Shown here in pieces: positions 1-12,196 of a stretch of DNA of 64,000 nt. A model generated the notes under the pieces. That model searched no databases. It was not told the origin of the DNA and was given only the letters and a program-made list of their open reading frames with translations. Position numbers and translations under genes: made by a program. Positions within the stretch are counted from its first letter, which is position 1, and each line of letters begins with the position of its first letter. Origin of the DNA: Oreohelix idahoensis (Eukaryota > Mollusca > Gastropoda > Stylommatophora > Oreohelicidae); assembly GCA_024509875.1 (NCBI GenBank), contig JAMPIV010004261.1, positions 62,001 to 126,000 of the forward strand, written 5' to 3'.

Positions 1-560
1 CTTTCTGGACAAAAAAAATTGACAGTCGCATTGGCAAATCTGCAGCCATCTTTGCCCGCCTCACAACCCATGTTTGGGAAAACTCACAATGAAGACCAAA
101 GTTGCGGAATATTATGCCTGCTTTATCAGCAAGCTTCTGTATGGAAGCAAGATCCTACATCCTTGGTATTTCATGAAAGGATAAAATGACAAAAGTCAAG
201 GTGCTGTCATGTGCTGACCTTCAAAGCATGTATACACTGTTTAGACAGCGCAGACTATACTGGCTTGGCTATGTCCACCACATGGAAGATGGTCCCTAAG
301 GATAATCTTCTATGGACAACTGGCAGATGGCAAAAGAACAGCCACATCACTGCTGCTGAGGTTCAGAGATGTGTACAAGAGAGACATGAAGGCACTGGGA
401 CATAAATCTAGAAACCTGGGAGGATGAACCTTCTGACTGCACCAAGTGGTGATTCTCCTGATAGCGACACCTCAGATTGGGAAGCAGAAAAAACTCACAA
501 CATGCAGAGGAGAAAAGAACACACCAAAAGGAACACCAGCAAAAAATAAAGTAGTTGAGG
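1..560 (+). mobile_element. LINE 3' remnant, RT C-terminal region
   Basis: A broken frame reads IDSRIGKSAAIFARLTTHVW and then RQRRLYWLGYVHHMEDG. This resembles the stretch after the RT palm domain in RTE-like LINE ORFs, where an R(I/V)GKA..T..RL segment is followed by a RQRRLRWLGHV segment near the C-terminus. Several stop codons and shifts interrupt it, and the upstream part lies outside the window. It ends near an A-rich stretch around 540-550. It is dead, and the family is inferred from remembered motif similarity. Confidence 0.7.
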
Positions 561-1271
561 GCTATCATCTCAGGGGCACATTCCCATTGTAAGCTATGAC
601 TGAAAGGGCAACTAAGTTATCAGTGACAGAAAATCACGAACAGCAAATTAACTTTATAGAGCTTGTCTCCTTTATGCTTGGTATAAAAACATGAAAGGAA
701 GACATACATGTAAGCTGTTGAAATCTCCAACAAGAACATACCAAGTCTGCAAGGATTAAATATTCCCAGTAAAAATAAACTGCTTGGACTACAAGTGGGA
801 AGAGGTTATTTTAGGAAAGAAGAATCTTCCCATGCAGAATATGTGCAAGACAATAATATAGCACATTTACAACTAAAAAAAAAAACATAGTATCATCATA
901 GAATCTCAGTTTTAGAATATATACAGACATACATGGCACATGTGACTGTAGAATAAGTGTCAAGTATAGTCAAACCTATGGAACTGAATATAAAGCAAGA
1001 ATGGATATTAGCTCTTCAACTCTGGAACAATGCCTAGATTGTGGCTGTGTGTTCACAGTGCTGCCAAGAATAAAAAAATTACTTAAAGTTTGTCACTAAT
1101 AAATTTATAAATCTGTTTTACTCCATGTTGTCAAAAGAGAAAAGTAACTTCTGTTAGTGTTCACTGACCCTTTGAAATGAAGTTTTAATACCTTGCACAT
1201 TTTATTTTCTGTTATTATCAAATTTGCTTTGCTGTTATTACCATATTTGTTTTCTGCTAAACTGTGATCCA
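561..1271. other. AT-rich DNA, no supported feature
   Basis: Only short AT-rich frames without recognisable motifs are present. Nothing here could be assigned to a gene or a repeat family. Confidence 0.5.
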
Positions 1272-1380
1272 GTTTGAAATTGTTGTTTTTGGTTGTTTGC
1301 TTCTCAAGTCTCTAACACTTTACTCCTATACAACAGTATCTACTATGGAACTAATTGTACCTGTGTTTTATATATATATA
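1272..1380. repeat. Left ~110-bp flanking direct repeat of a LINE A copy
   Basis: This stretch, which includes TCTAACACTTTACTCC and ACTAATTGTACCTGTG and ends in (TA)n, recurs at about 2771-2885 at roughly 90% identity by eye. The two copies bracket the LINE A fragment exactly, so they look like an unusually long target-site duplication. Confidence 0.7.
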
Positions 1381-2770
1381 TAAATGTGTGATATCACCAT
1401 GGTTTTGTTTTTGAGCTGCTTATGACCATCCCTCTCTTCTCCAGCTCTTCCTTCCAGACTTGCAGGTTGAATTGGAGATGTGCCTCTGATTTAGCAATCA
1501 GGTCAACATCATCAGAAAATGCCAGCTGTGAAATACAGACCTATCTCATCTTCCAGTACTCCACTGAATACTTTCCTGTCCTCTCCTTACATGCCTTGAT
1601 GACATCATCCATGAGGAGTATGAAATAAGGTGACAGGATATCACCTTGTCTTACCCCAGTGGTGGTCCTGAATTCTTCTAACTTATGGTTTGCCGTCCTC
1701 ACATAATTTCTACAAGACTTGTACAAGCTCTGTATAGCATGAATCAGAGGTGATGGAATGTTTTTCCTTGTCAAACAGTCCCAGAGTTTGTTCCAGGGGA
1801 CCTTGTCAAATGCCTTTTCCAGATCTAAGAAGCAAAGATGGAGCTCAATCTTATACTCAAGAGCCTTTTCACTCAACTGTCTGAGTGTGAAGATTAGGTC
1901 TTGAGTACTTCGATTTGCTCGGAAGCCACACTGGACCACATCCATTTGTGGCTCAGCTAGGCATATGAGTCTCTGCTCCAGGATTCTAGAGTACATTTTA
2001 CCAGGGACACTGAGAAGGGAAATGCCTCTATGGTTTCCACATTGTCTGTTGTCACCCTTTTTGAAAATCAGTGTTATTATGGCAATCTCCCAATCCTTTG
2101 GTATGGTCTTGTTGCACCAAGCTGCCTGTAGGACCCTTAGGAGTAATAGGTTGCCTGCTGCTCCCATGTACTTAACCATCATGTCCTGCAGCTTTGCCCA
2201 TCTTGATTTTCTCCAGTGTTGCCTTCAGTTCTTCCATCTTTATGTCATCTTCATCACCATTGGTTTCCTCTTCTGTGCCAGTGGTTATCATTTCTGATGC
2301 TTGACCTTGCTCACCATCCAGGAATTCTGAAAAATATTCTTTCCATCTTTCCATTACTTCTTTTGGGGCAATAAGCAATTTGCCTTGCTTGTCTTTTATA
2401 AATTTAAGAGGGCACTGTTTTCTCTTCCTCATATTCTTTAAGGTCTTATAGAACAATTTCTGGTTTTCTTGCGCATCGCTTTCTACCTTTTCTCCAAATT
2501 CTTCCCAGGACTTCTGTTTTGCTGCTAGCACCTTGTTCTTTGCTTCTGTTCTGAGTATCATATATTCTCTATATTTCTCTGTTTTTCCTGCTGTGTTTTT
2601 AGTTCCTAAGTATTGTTTCCATGCCTTTTTCTTCTTTCTTATTTTCTCTTTAACCTCATCTGTCCACCTAGGTGTCCTTTTTTTCTTAGTTCCTAAGTCT
2701 AACTTCACCACATGCTTCTGCAGCAGCTGTCTTTATGATGTCCTTGAATTTCATCCAGAGTGTTGTCCAG
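1381..2770 (-). mobile_element. RTE-like LINE family A, linker and RT fragment
   Basis: Minus-strand frames at 2172-2711 and 1541-2182 encode a basic linker (KKKRTPRWTDEVKEKIRKK) followed by RT motifs: HRGISLLSVPGK, a DLEKAFDKVPW palm motif and GVRQGDILSPY. The frame breaks at AAGHDG. The copy stops before the YADD-type box and lacks the whole 3' portion that the copy at 55972-57848 retains. RTE-like elements normally encode an APE endonuclease followed by RT and move by target-primed reverse transcription. This one is inactive. Confidence 0.85.
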
Positions 2771-2885
2771 GTGAAATTGTTGTTTTTGGTTTTTTTTGTT
2801 GCCCGAGTCTTTAACACTTTACTCCCATACAACAGTATCTCTACTATGGGACTAATTGTACCTGTGCGTGTATGTATATATATAT
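2771..2885. repeat. Right ~110-bp flanking direct repeat of the LINE A copy
   Basis: Partner of the repeat at 1272-1380, with the same order of shared words and ending in a (TA)n/(TG)n tract. It differs by several substitutions and small indels, so the insertion is not recent. Confidence 0.7.
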
Positions 2886-2900
2886 ATATGTATGTATGTA

Positions 2901-3275
2901 TCTTCTTCTTCTTTGATCCTTAGCCGCCGACCGTCAAAGCAGTCAGTGGCCATCAAACCTAGTGGCGTCTTGTAGGGCAACAACAAATTGATTCCACTTT
3001 GCTCGGTCGGTGACCATCCTTATCCTTTGTACAGTGCCCCAACTCTGGTTCATTCTTTGCATCTCAGCCTCCACAGTCCTCCGCCAAGTGGTTTTTGGTC
3101 GGCCTCTCTTTCGTTTTCCTTCAGGGGTCCAAAGCATAGCTGTTCTTGTGATGGCATTGGGATCTCTTCTGAGGACATGGCCAACCCAGCTCCAGCATCT
3201 GCCAGCTATGATGATGTGCATGTCCTCTTGCTTGCTCCGAAATAGCAGATCTTGGTTGGTGATGGTATTCGGACA
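2901..3275 (-). mobile_element. RTE-like LINE family B, 3' end
   Basis: The minus strand encodes SWVGHVLRRDPNAITRTAML, WTPEGKRKRGRPKTTWRRTV and a C-terminal WNQFVVALQDATR. This is the carboxyl end of a widespread RTE-like ORF. The copy ends in the (GAA)n tail seen on the other B copies at about 29669 and 34400. It is strongly 5' truncated, and a TA-rich tract follows near 3285. Confidence 0.85.
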
Positions 3276-3776
3276 AAAAAAATATATATATATTTATATA
3301 TATGCAAAGGCACAACAGGCCAATCGTCTGTTTACCATATAATACGATTACAAGAACCAACTGAGAGAAAACTGGAATGATCTTCATTATGTTTTGTTAT
3401 GTAAATCAGTTCTCATCAAACAGTGTGCTGTGGAATGTTGGTGTCTGTAAAGTATGTCATTACATCAGGCACGTTACCTCATATAATAATATCGAAGATT
3501 ACATTGTGGTAAAATGTGACATATAGAAAGGCCTCAAGACATTGTGGTGTACAGCAAAGTGCAATGTTTGTTTGTCTCACTAACGCATAGTTTTCTTATG
3601 ACTGAAGATAATTTTTTTTTTTTGGTAATATTTACCATACTTAAGTATTTTTGTGTGCTGTCTAATTTAGAAGGGTCATTAAATGTGCTATGTAATTGAG
3701 AAGTTTTTTTGGAAACAGTTTTAAAACAGGTCAATAAATTCAATCAGTTGGCGGTTATGGAAAGAAGAAGAAGAAG
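3276..3776. other. AT-rich spacer, no gene seen
   Basis: A (TA)n tract around 3283-3302 and a (GAA)n run at about 3765-3779 abut LINE fragments. Short frames between them have no recognisable motif. Confidence 0.5.
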
Positions 3777-4330
3777 AATAAATTCAAATACCTGAACATA
3801 TTAACAACAACAGATGGAAATTGCATCTCATTAGAGCAGAACAGCATTCTATAAAATGAAGAGAATTTTATGCAACAATTCTTCGGCATTGGAAGTAAGA
3901 GAGTTCTTCAGTGTTGTATAGAACCAATCCTGATATATGGGAGTGAGTCGTGGACAATTAGTAAACAGGTAAGGAAGGAACTAGAGGTCACAGAGATGTG
4001 GTTTTACAGAAGAATGTTAAAAATACCATGGACAGCCAAAAAAGAGTTATCAGGATGTCCTGAAAGAGGCCAATGAACAAAAGAAACTTATTTCACAAGT
4101 TAGAAAGAAGCAATCCACTTTTTTGGGCATGTTTTGAGAAGAGGAAAGGTGGAATATATTGTAACAACAGGTAAGATTGAAGGAAAAATATATAAGGGAA
4201 GACAGATAGAGCAAATACTGGACAGTTTGACATCATGGCATTGAAAGAAGTCAACAGCAGAATTGATTAATTGTACTGGAGACAGGAAGTTGTGGAGAGA
4301 CATAATCTCCTAACCCACTAGGCATGGTAC
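3777..4330 (+). mobile_element. LINE family J, RT C-terminal fragment
   Basis: Broken frames read IEPILIYGSESWTISKQ, EMWFYRRMLKIPWTAKKE, FFGHVLRRGKVEY and ILDSLTSWH. This corresponds to the end of a non-LTR RT ORF (Y.G.ESWT, WFYRRML.I.WT and GHV.RR segments). Stops and shifts disrupt it, for example after WTAKKELSGCPERGQ. Only the 3' part is present, and the sequence differs from families A, B and C. Confidence 0.75.
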
Positions 4331-4343
4331 TTGAAGAGAGAAT

Positions 4344-4462
4344 TGGGAAAATCACTTAACTATGCTGTGTAATGCTGAAGATCACTTTACTGTGCTGTGC
4401 AATTTTAAAGGGCACTTAAGTGTGCCATGTAACTTTAGAAGGCACTTAAATGTGCCATGAAG
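4344..4462. repeat. Short diverged tandem repeat (~33-bp unit)
   Basis: Three to four imperfect units contain CACTTAA(G/A)TGTGCCATG separated by AT-rich sequence. They lie directly after the LINE J end, so they may be a tail expansion. Confidence 0.5.
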
Positions 4463-4689
4463 TAAAAAAGAATGCAAAGTACTTATGTAAATAAGCTTAT
4501 ATTGAGTTTGTTCAATCACATTAATGTATCTTCTTTCCAGGCAATCTTGCCTATCATAATAATCCTAACTGATTGTATAAATACATTAGAGAATAGGCCA
4601 GTCTGTATGTCATCATTTAAAAAGTATCATGTTCTGTCATCAAAACCCAGGTTGTGAGAAATGTCAACAGGAGTATAATGAAGATTGCC

Positions 4690-5073
4690 ATAAACCTAAA
4701 CCTGTAACCCCTGATGCTAATATTGAGGTAGGTTTTTGTATATCCAATTGTTTAGACAAACTATACCAACTATAAGCCTGAACCTGTCACCTCTGAGGCT
4801 AATATTGAGGTATGATGTATATCCAGTTGTTTAGACAAACTATACCAACCACAAACCTGAACATATCACCCATGAGGCTAATATTGAGGTAGGTTTTTGT
4901 ATATCCAAGTGTTTAGACAAACTATACCAACCATAAGCCTGAATCTGTCACCCATGAGGCTAATATTGAGATATGATGTATGACCAGTTGTTTAGACAAA
5001 CTATACCAACCATAATCCTGATGCGACTATTGAGGTAGGATGTATATCCAGTTATTCAGACAAACTTTACCAG
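4690..5073. repeat. Minisatellite, ~80-bp unit, about 4.7 copies
   Basis: The word GCTAATATTGAG recurs at about 4715, 4798, 4877 and 4959, with a diverged copy near 5023. Each unit also carries TTTAGACAAACTATACCAAC. Spacing is 79-83 bp for the first units. A lone unit occurs 7 kb away at about 12103-12196. Confidence 0.85.
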
Positions 5074-6372
5074 TGGTGCAAGCTGGTGGCTACCTCAGGA
5101 ATGATTGCTAAGCAGAGTTTTTGAAATGCGTGAAGAGATCATTCAGTTGCTTACTAAACAGCACAGTAATGTAGTTGAAGAATTTGAAAAATAAAACAGT
5201 CCTTCGGTTGGCACATTTAGCCAATATATTCTCTCATCTGAATGAATTAAACACATCAGTACAAGGATTTGGGGTGAGCACAATAACAGCCTGAGAAAAA
5301 TTGTCTGCTTTGGCAAACTTTCAGTTTGTATAAAACATGTAGTAAAAAGTAATTTTGCCAATTTTCCTTTGCTTGATGAAACTATTTTGGAGAATGAAGA
5401 CAATACAGGTTGGTAACCCAGAATTGTTTTTTGGTTTTCCGATTTTTTGGGTTTTCCAATTGTGACCAAAGTAGCCCAAAAATTGCCTAAAGTAGCCGAA
5501 TTTTGCCCCAACTTAAATTATATATGCTTCAGCTGTAGTAGAATTTATTTTTTGGAAAAGTATTTTTTTTAAACTTTAAAAATAGCCTACATTCATGCTC
5601 TAATTGTCATCTTCTGCTTGGAGTCAGACATCTGTTCAGTTCTTTATGGTATTTTTTAGCTTGTTTCACAAACCAGTCATCGGCATGCGTTCACTTCACC
5701 GTTGTTGAATCTATCCCTCAAAACACGGTCAAGATTTTTTTCCTCTATGAAAAGTTTTCCGATCTGACATACGTTTTTGGTCATTGTCAGCATCAAAATA
5801 TATTGTGGATTTATCATAACACAATATTAATAATTATAGGCTCGCTCTCTAGGAGCATGACCACAACATATAATGGCTAACAAAGAAAGGTTAACACTTT
5901 CTACAGGTACTTCCCTTTAATGAATAAATGCAAACACTACCGCCGCACACGGCTAACAAACATATGAAATACATATATCAATGTCAGAGAAAACTTGCCT
6001 CAATAAATTTATCTACTAGCCTCATACAACACAATATGACGGCCCTGTACAAGCAATGCACTGATTATCGCTCACCATAGCGGCCAAAATCTATGACCAT
6101 GAAAATACTCTAATCATAGTCAACTTGTACTCTGCAGTATGTAGAAAATGCCACTAGATGATACACCCAAAACTAGCATTACACAATATGATTCACTTAA
6201 TCCGCAAGAGGGCAAAAACCTAGAATACACCTCCTCTCATGGCACACTTCTCAGCAAGAATGCTGGCAAGGGAAAAACATAGGTACGTCCTCACCCGGAC
6301 GCGGCTAGATGACCAATCCTATCTTGGTGCCTAAAAATTCCCACTTCCGCCAATCACCTGACTTGCGGGTAG

Positions 6373-6663
6373 TTATCCCAATGTTGCCAAAAACACAAAG
6401 TAGCCAGTCTGATATTTTGGCAAAATAGCGCCATGACAGTCATCACTGTCCCTGTAAAACTCCAGCAGTTTGTCTGTCTGTTGATTTATGTCATATACTG
6501 TGGTAGTTCCTATGCCATATTCTTCTGTAAGAAGACGCACAGAGACACCACGATCAAGCTTCTGCAGTAACTCTACTTTGTGCGCTATCACCGATAACGA
6601 CACATGCTTCCTTTTCTTATTCCCACTGTTATCCACAGGAGTATATACAGCTATTTTCGACAT
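6373..6663 (-). pseudogene. Tigger-like transposase N-terminus (CENP-B/pogo HTH)
   Basis: The frame starts at an ATG at 6663 and reads KKRKHVSLSV, a K.ELL.KLDRGVSV segment and LTEEYGIGTTTVYDI. This is the N-terminal helix-turn-helix typical of Tigger/jerky/CENP-B-type transposases, which bind the element's ends. The frame then degrades within about 96 codons; intact proteins of this family usually run to several hundred residues. The second DNA-binding domain and the DDE triad are not visible. Immediately upstream, in its leader, lies the 34-bp minisatellite. Confidence 0.7.
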
Positions 6664-6679
6664 TTTTACAATGAAATTA

Positions 6680-7170
6680 AACTCTAAATCACAAAATTAG
6701 CACACAAATATCCAACTCTAAATCACTAAATTAGCACACAAATATCCAACTCAAAATCACAAAATTAGCACACAAATATCCAACTCTAAATCACAAAATT
6801 AGCACACAAATATCCAACTCAAAATCACAAAATTAGCACACAAATATCCAACTCTAAATCACAAAATTAGCACACAAATATCCAACTCTAAATCACAAAA
6901 TTAGCACACAAATATCCAACACTAAATCACTAAATTAGCACACAAAATCCAACTCTAAATCACTAAATTAGCACACAAATATTCAACTCTACATCACTAA
7001 ATTAGCACACAAATATCCAACTCTAAATCACTAAATTAGCACACAAATATCCAACTCAAAATCACAAAATTAGCACACAAATATCCAACTCTAAATCACA
7101 AAATTAGCACACAAATATCCAACTCTAAATCACAAAATTAGCACACAAATATCCAGCTCTAAATCACAAA
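6680..7170. repeat. 34-bp minisatellite, ~14 copies, in the Tigger-like element
   Basis: The unit contains ATTAGCACACAAATATCC plus AACTCTAAATCAC. Units differ mainly at a few sites (CTCTAAA versus CTCAAAA, CACAAAA versus CACTAAA), so the array is only mildly diverged. It begins about 17 bp upstream of the transposase ATG, on its 5' side. Confidence 0.9.
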
Positions 7171-7755
7171 TAAGCTCAGAAATATCCACACATGTGGCTG
7201 GTAGCAGTGCCGGACACAACTGACCACGCTATGTTTGAAGCTGACTGTATCACGCTTAGCGATTACATCAGCATATACTGAACTGAAGCCTGCGCGTCAT
7301 GTGCTGGAAACGTGATAAACTGAACATAACATGTGGTCAGTTCCTTGCATACCTGTAAATATGTCAACACATGGCTGGAAGGAGTAGCGAGAGACAACTA
7401 ATCACACATTAAAATATTGTTACACGCAGTAGCGCTTACGTCATCCTATACTGCACCTTGCGCGTCACGGCTGGAAACTTGATAAACCGAAGAGCGCATG
7501 TTTTTGGTTCCTTGCATACCAGGTTAAAAAAAATTAATTTTTATCTTTTGGAAAACAAAAGTCACTTACATTAGCCCAGAATTCTGCCAAAAAGACTTCC
7601 GATTTTCAGAATAGTTTGGTTTACAGATGTTCGGATTCTGGGTTACGCACCCGTACAATAATTGTACAGGAAATTACAATTCATTTGCAACAAGTGACTT
7701 TTTCCAAGGGAGATACTGAAGCAGATAGATAATGGATCCATTTTTTTAATTATCA

Positions 7756-7864
7756 TAATTGAATGGACAACTGAACTTTAATGAGAGATTATCTCATTGA
7801 ATTACAAGTAAATAGCCACATTCAAATAAAGTTCAAACAAATGAAATTAGACCATTTCTGGTGT
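7756..7864. repeat. Left ~109-bp direct repeat flanking LINE C
   Basis: This stretch runs from TAATTGAATGG to TTCTGGTGT. It matches 11551-11660 with five substitutions and one 1-bp indel. The LINE 3' tail, (TGAT)n-like, begins immediately after it. It is best read as a long target-site duplication. Confidence 0.85.
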
Positions 7865-10800
7865 CAATCAATCAATACCCTTTTGCTCCCTGAGGAGCAT
7901 ATGCCTTCAGCAAACACTTGCCAAGTCTTCCTGTATTGTGCCATCTGCTCAAGTTCTTTCCATGTTTTCCTTATCATTTTCACCTCTGTATCCAGCTCAC
8001 TTCTCCATGTGTTTTTTGGTCTACCTCTGCCTCTCTTTCCCTTTGGATTTCAGAACAAGGACTGCCTTGTAAAGCTATCAACAGGTTTCCTCAATGTGTG
8101 TCCTATCCATCACCAACGTCTTCTTCTCAGCTATTGTTCCACTGGCACTTGTCTGGTTCTTGTCATCAATTCCACATTTGTGACTTTGTCATACCATTTC
8201 AATCCTTCTATTCTACGCAAGCACCCATTTATGAAAGTCTGTAGCTTTTTGGTTGTTGTCTTTGTTGCTCTCCCTGTCTCAGAGCCATACAATAGGACTG
8301 ACTTCACATTTGAGTTAAAGATTCTTATTTTCGTGTTGGACTTGATTTCTCTTGTTCCCCATTTGTTTCCCAATGCAATGAAAGCTCCTCTTGCTTTTTG
8401 TATTCCTTTTTTGATATCATTGTCTGTCCCTCCAACTTTGTCTATATTACTGCCAAGATATGTGTACGATTCTACATCTTTTAATGGTGTTTCTTCACGT
8501 TCAATCTTGTTATCATTTCTTTCATTTATTCTCATAATCTTTGTCTTTTACCTGTGCATTTTCAGGCCCACTTGTTGTGACCTCTCATCGAGAATTTTCA
8601 TTTTCTCTTGCATCTGATTATGTTTATGGGACAGAAGAGCCAATTCATCTGCAAAATCCAGATCATCAAGCTGTTTAGTCAGATTCCATTGAATTCCATT
8701 TCTGTTGTGTGATGTCGATGTTTTAATAAACCTAGTAAGAAAAGAAATGGAGACAAGAGGCATCCCTATCACTCTCCCATTCTAATCTCAAAAGGTTCTG
8801 TAAGGTGTCCTTCATGAAGAACTCTGCATGCCATGTCTTCATATGTCTTTCTTATTAAGTTAATGATCTTCATGGGAACTCCATAATGCCTCATCAATTT
8901 CCAAAGTGATTCTCTGTCTACACTGTCAAATGCCTTTTCGTAGTCCACAAATCCGATGTAAAGCGGTGAATTCCACTCCAGACTTTGTTCAGCTATTATT
9001 CTCAATGTGGCTATCTCGTCTGTACATGATCTGTTTTGTCGAAAACCTGCTTGTTCATCTCTCAGTTGCTTGTCTATGGACTCTTTTAATCTCTCAAGGA
9101 TGATTCTGTTTAACATTATTCCTCTATAATGTGTGCACTTTTGTAAATTTCCCTTCTTAGGCAACTTGACCAAAATACCTTCCTTCCATTCTGCTGGTAT
9201 TTCCTCTCTCTCCCAGACTTTACCAAGTAGTTTGTATAATATCTCTGTAGAGGTATCAATATCTGTTTTGATGGCCTCTGCTGGAATGCAATCTGGACCA
9301 GTTGCTTTTCCATCTTTCAGAAGCTTTATGGCTTTCTTTATTTCTTCTCTACTTGGTCATTCACAGCTGATTTGTAGCTCCTCTTCTGCTGGCTGGATGT
9401 CTGGGGGATTAGTTGGAGCCAGTCTATTGAGAAGTTTCTCAAAATGTTCTGTCCATCTCTTCATTTGTTCTTGTATATTACTAAGCAATGTTCCATTCTT
9501 ATCTTTTATGAGGCCATTTGCTTGCTTATATTTCCCTGTTAGCTTCCATGTGTTGTTGTACAGGTCCCTCATGTTTCTTTTGGCTGCAACTTCCTCTGCT
9601 TCCCTTGCCAACTCTTCAATATACTTCCTCTTGTCTCTTTTGATGCTTCTTCTTACTTCTTGGTTTGCTTCTATGTACACTTCATGAGCCTTGGCTTTGG
9701 AGCTTCTGATTTTGCTTCTGTTTAAACCTGCTTTCTTGTTTTTCCTGTCTTCTATCTTGCTAATGGTTTCTGTTGTTGTCCATCCTTTGTGCTGATGTTC
9801 TCTTTTTCTCAGTACTTCTTCACTTGTCTCGTTCCATATATTTTTTACTTGCTGCCAGTGGTCTTCCGTATCTGTGTCATCCTCCAGCTGTTGGAGTACT
9901 TGGTATTTGTTGGATACTGTGATTGAAAATTTGTCTCTTATTTCCTGATTTCTTAGATATCTCACATTGTACTGTTGTCTATAGCTATATACTGTTGTAA
10001 ATTTCTTGAATTTATAATTTGTTTTAGCCAACAGAAGATGGTGGTGTGATACCACATCTGCTCCTCTACATACTTTTACATCATGCAATGATGACTTAAC
10101 TCTTTGACTCCAGACCAACGCTCTGAGCGTTGCAAAATTCAACGCGCCGTGCCAGCGCAACACTCAGAGCGTTGTTTTTAGTTTATCACGAATAAACCAA
10201 AAAAATTGTCAGTTTAATGCAGTTCATATTTTAAAACCCGTAGAATGACTTCTGCTACTATTTAAGCAACTAATTTTACTGCAGTTAAGCAGCACATGTG
10301 CGTGTTTTGATGTTATTATCACAATTTGTGTGACGATTCGCGTGTTTGCATTTTTCGTTGTTATTGCTAGAGAAATATGTCACGCTTTATAATTACATTT
10401 TCTAAGTCTCCTAAGCAAATAATTGTGTCAAACTACTTTGAAACATTGCTGACATTGATGATGATTGTTTGGTAGTCACAGTTTGTTGTCAAAATACGGA
10501 ATCTGTGCAGAAAAGCTAGACACATTAGATTTAGTTGATGAGTGGGAGTAGTCATATTCTGGCCGATCAAAAAGCAACAAAACTAAACCTACCATAACAT
10601 CTAATCACTAGTCCTAGGTAGAAGATGATGCTAGGGATACTATTAAAAAATTAAATAAGTGTAAAAAAGTTTTTATATGACGTTATACTTCTTTATTTGT
10701 TTGAAAATTATGTAATGCACGATTGCATAATTTATTATTTTCTTACAAGGGACATCAGTAAAAACTGGTGTGAATAACACTAAATGTACTAATTGTGGCC

Positions 10801-11550
10801 ATAAGCAATGTTTTTTTTTTACTTTGTATATGGATTAACTTGATGTTTGAAGACTAAAAAGAAAGTTTTATTGTCTACAACAGTAATTTGTCTTTGGTAA
10901 GATCATATTCTACAGTTCACTTTTTAGTGTTTTTCAAATTTACATGCAAAATGTTTTAAGTATATCGAACACACTTGTGTTAATACTACCAAAGACGTTA
11001 TATATTACAATTTTCTATCCATTTCCCTACAGTTTGGTATATAATAAGTAAAGTTCCCGGAAAAAGATTAACATAAAATTTACACTAAAAGACAGTACAC
11101 TTCACCATTTAGAATTCTTCAAAAAATAATTATGGCACAGGGTGAAAAATAATTATGGAGTCAAAGAGTTAAACTTCTTACTTATGCATGTGTGATCAAT
11201 CTGATTCTCCGTTCTGTGGTCTGGTGATATCCATGTTGCTTTATGTATTCTTTTATGTGGAAATATGCTTCCTCCTATAGCTAGTTGATTTGAAGCACAG
11301 AAGTTAGCTTATAGTTCCCCATTCTCATTCATCATACCTATTCCATGATTTCTTCAAAACCTGTGTTGTCTGTTCCTATTTTCACGTTTAGGTCCCCATC
11401 AAAATTGTGATGTCCTTTCTTTTCTTTTTGTCCAAGACATTTTGTAGTCTGGTGTAAAAGTCTTCTTTCTCAGATTCTTCTTTATCATTTGTTGTTGCAT
11501 AACATTGGATGATGTTTGTATTTACTTTCTTTTTGTCGGCGTCTGTGGCC
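7865..11550 (-). mobile_element. RTE-like LINE family C, 5' truncated, interrupted
   Basis: Read 5' to 3' on the minus strand, a degenerate APE endonuclease occupies 11550-11173 (NIIQCYATTNDKEE and an ..QNGESD.SH segment). A piggyBac-type element interrupts it at 11168-10100. After that come GADVVSHHHLLLAK and a basic linker (frame 9357-10095), then RT at 9173-8548 with HYRGIMLNRII, DEQAGFRQNRSCTDEIATL, VDYEKAFDSVDRESLW and LDDLDFADELALLSH. The C-terminal frame at 8535-8131 has YTYLGSNIDKVGG, and the rest to 7865 encodes a GRPKNTWRSELDTEVK-type tail. The frames are shifted relative to each other, so it is dead. Without the piggyBac insert it is about 2.6 kb. The ~109-bp flanks fix both ends. 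Confidence 0.9.
10100..11168. mobile_element. piggyBac-type non-autonomous element
   Basis: TTAA at 10096-10099 and 11169-11172 brackets perfect 12-bp terminal inverted repeats (CTCTTTGACTCC ... GGAGTCAAAGAG). TTAA duplication and short perfect termini are the piggyBac signature. Just inside the left end are palindromic subterminal words (CAACGCTCTGAGCGTTG). The interior is AT-rich with no convincing transposase. It interrupts the endonuclease-to-linker junction of LINE C, and the LINE reading resumes cleanly on both sides of TTAA. The apparent start of the minus-strand frame at 10163 lies inside this insert and is not LINE sequence. Confidence 0.92.
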
Positions 11551-12102
<552 letters not shown>

Positions 12103-12196
12103 GAACTATACCAACCATTACCTTGAACCTGTCACCCTTAATACTAATATTGAGGTAGGATGTTGTATATTCAGTTGTCTAGACAAACTAAATCAA
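12103..12196. repeat. Single dispersed unit of the ~80-bp minisatellite
   Basis: Carries ACTATACCAACC, ACCTGTCACCC and TAATATTGAGGTAGGATG in the same order as the array at 4690-5073. Confidence 0.8.

Larger units (their letters stand above)
5406..7653 (-). mobile_element. Tigger/pogo-like DNA transposon, decayed
   Basis: The left end CAGGTTGGTAACCCAGAA is matched in inverted orientation at the right end, whose complement reads CGGGTGCGTAACCCAGAA. Both are flanked by TA (5404-5405 and 7654-7655), as Tc1/mariner-superfamily insertions are. The interior holds the transposase N-terminus at 6373-6663 and a 34-bp minisatellite. The 2.25-kb element lacks the DDE catalytic domain as far as can be seen, so it would be non-autonomous. 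Confidence 0.75.

Noticed and set aside
4690..7170. Tandem arrays considered as CRISPR
   Set aside because: Units are contiguous with no unique spacers, and the context is eukaryotic.
7781..8617. 278-codon plus-strand frame
   Set aside because: Antisense of the LINE C C-terminus; hydrophobic only because of complementary codons.
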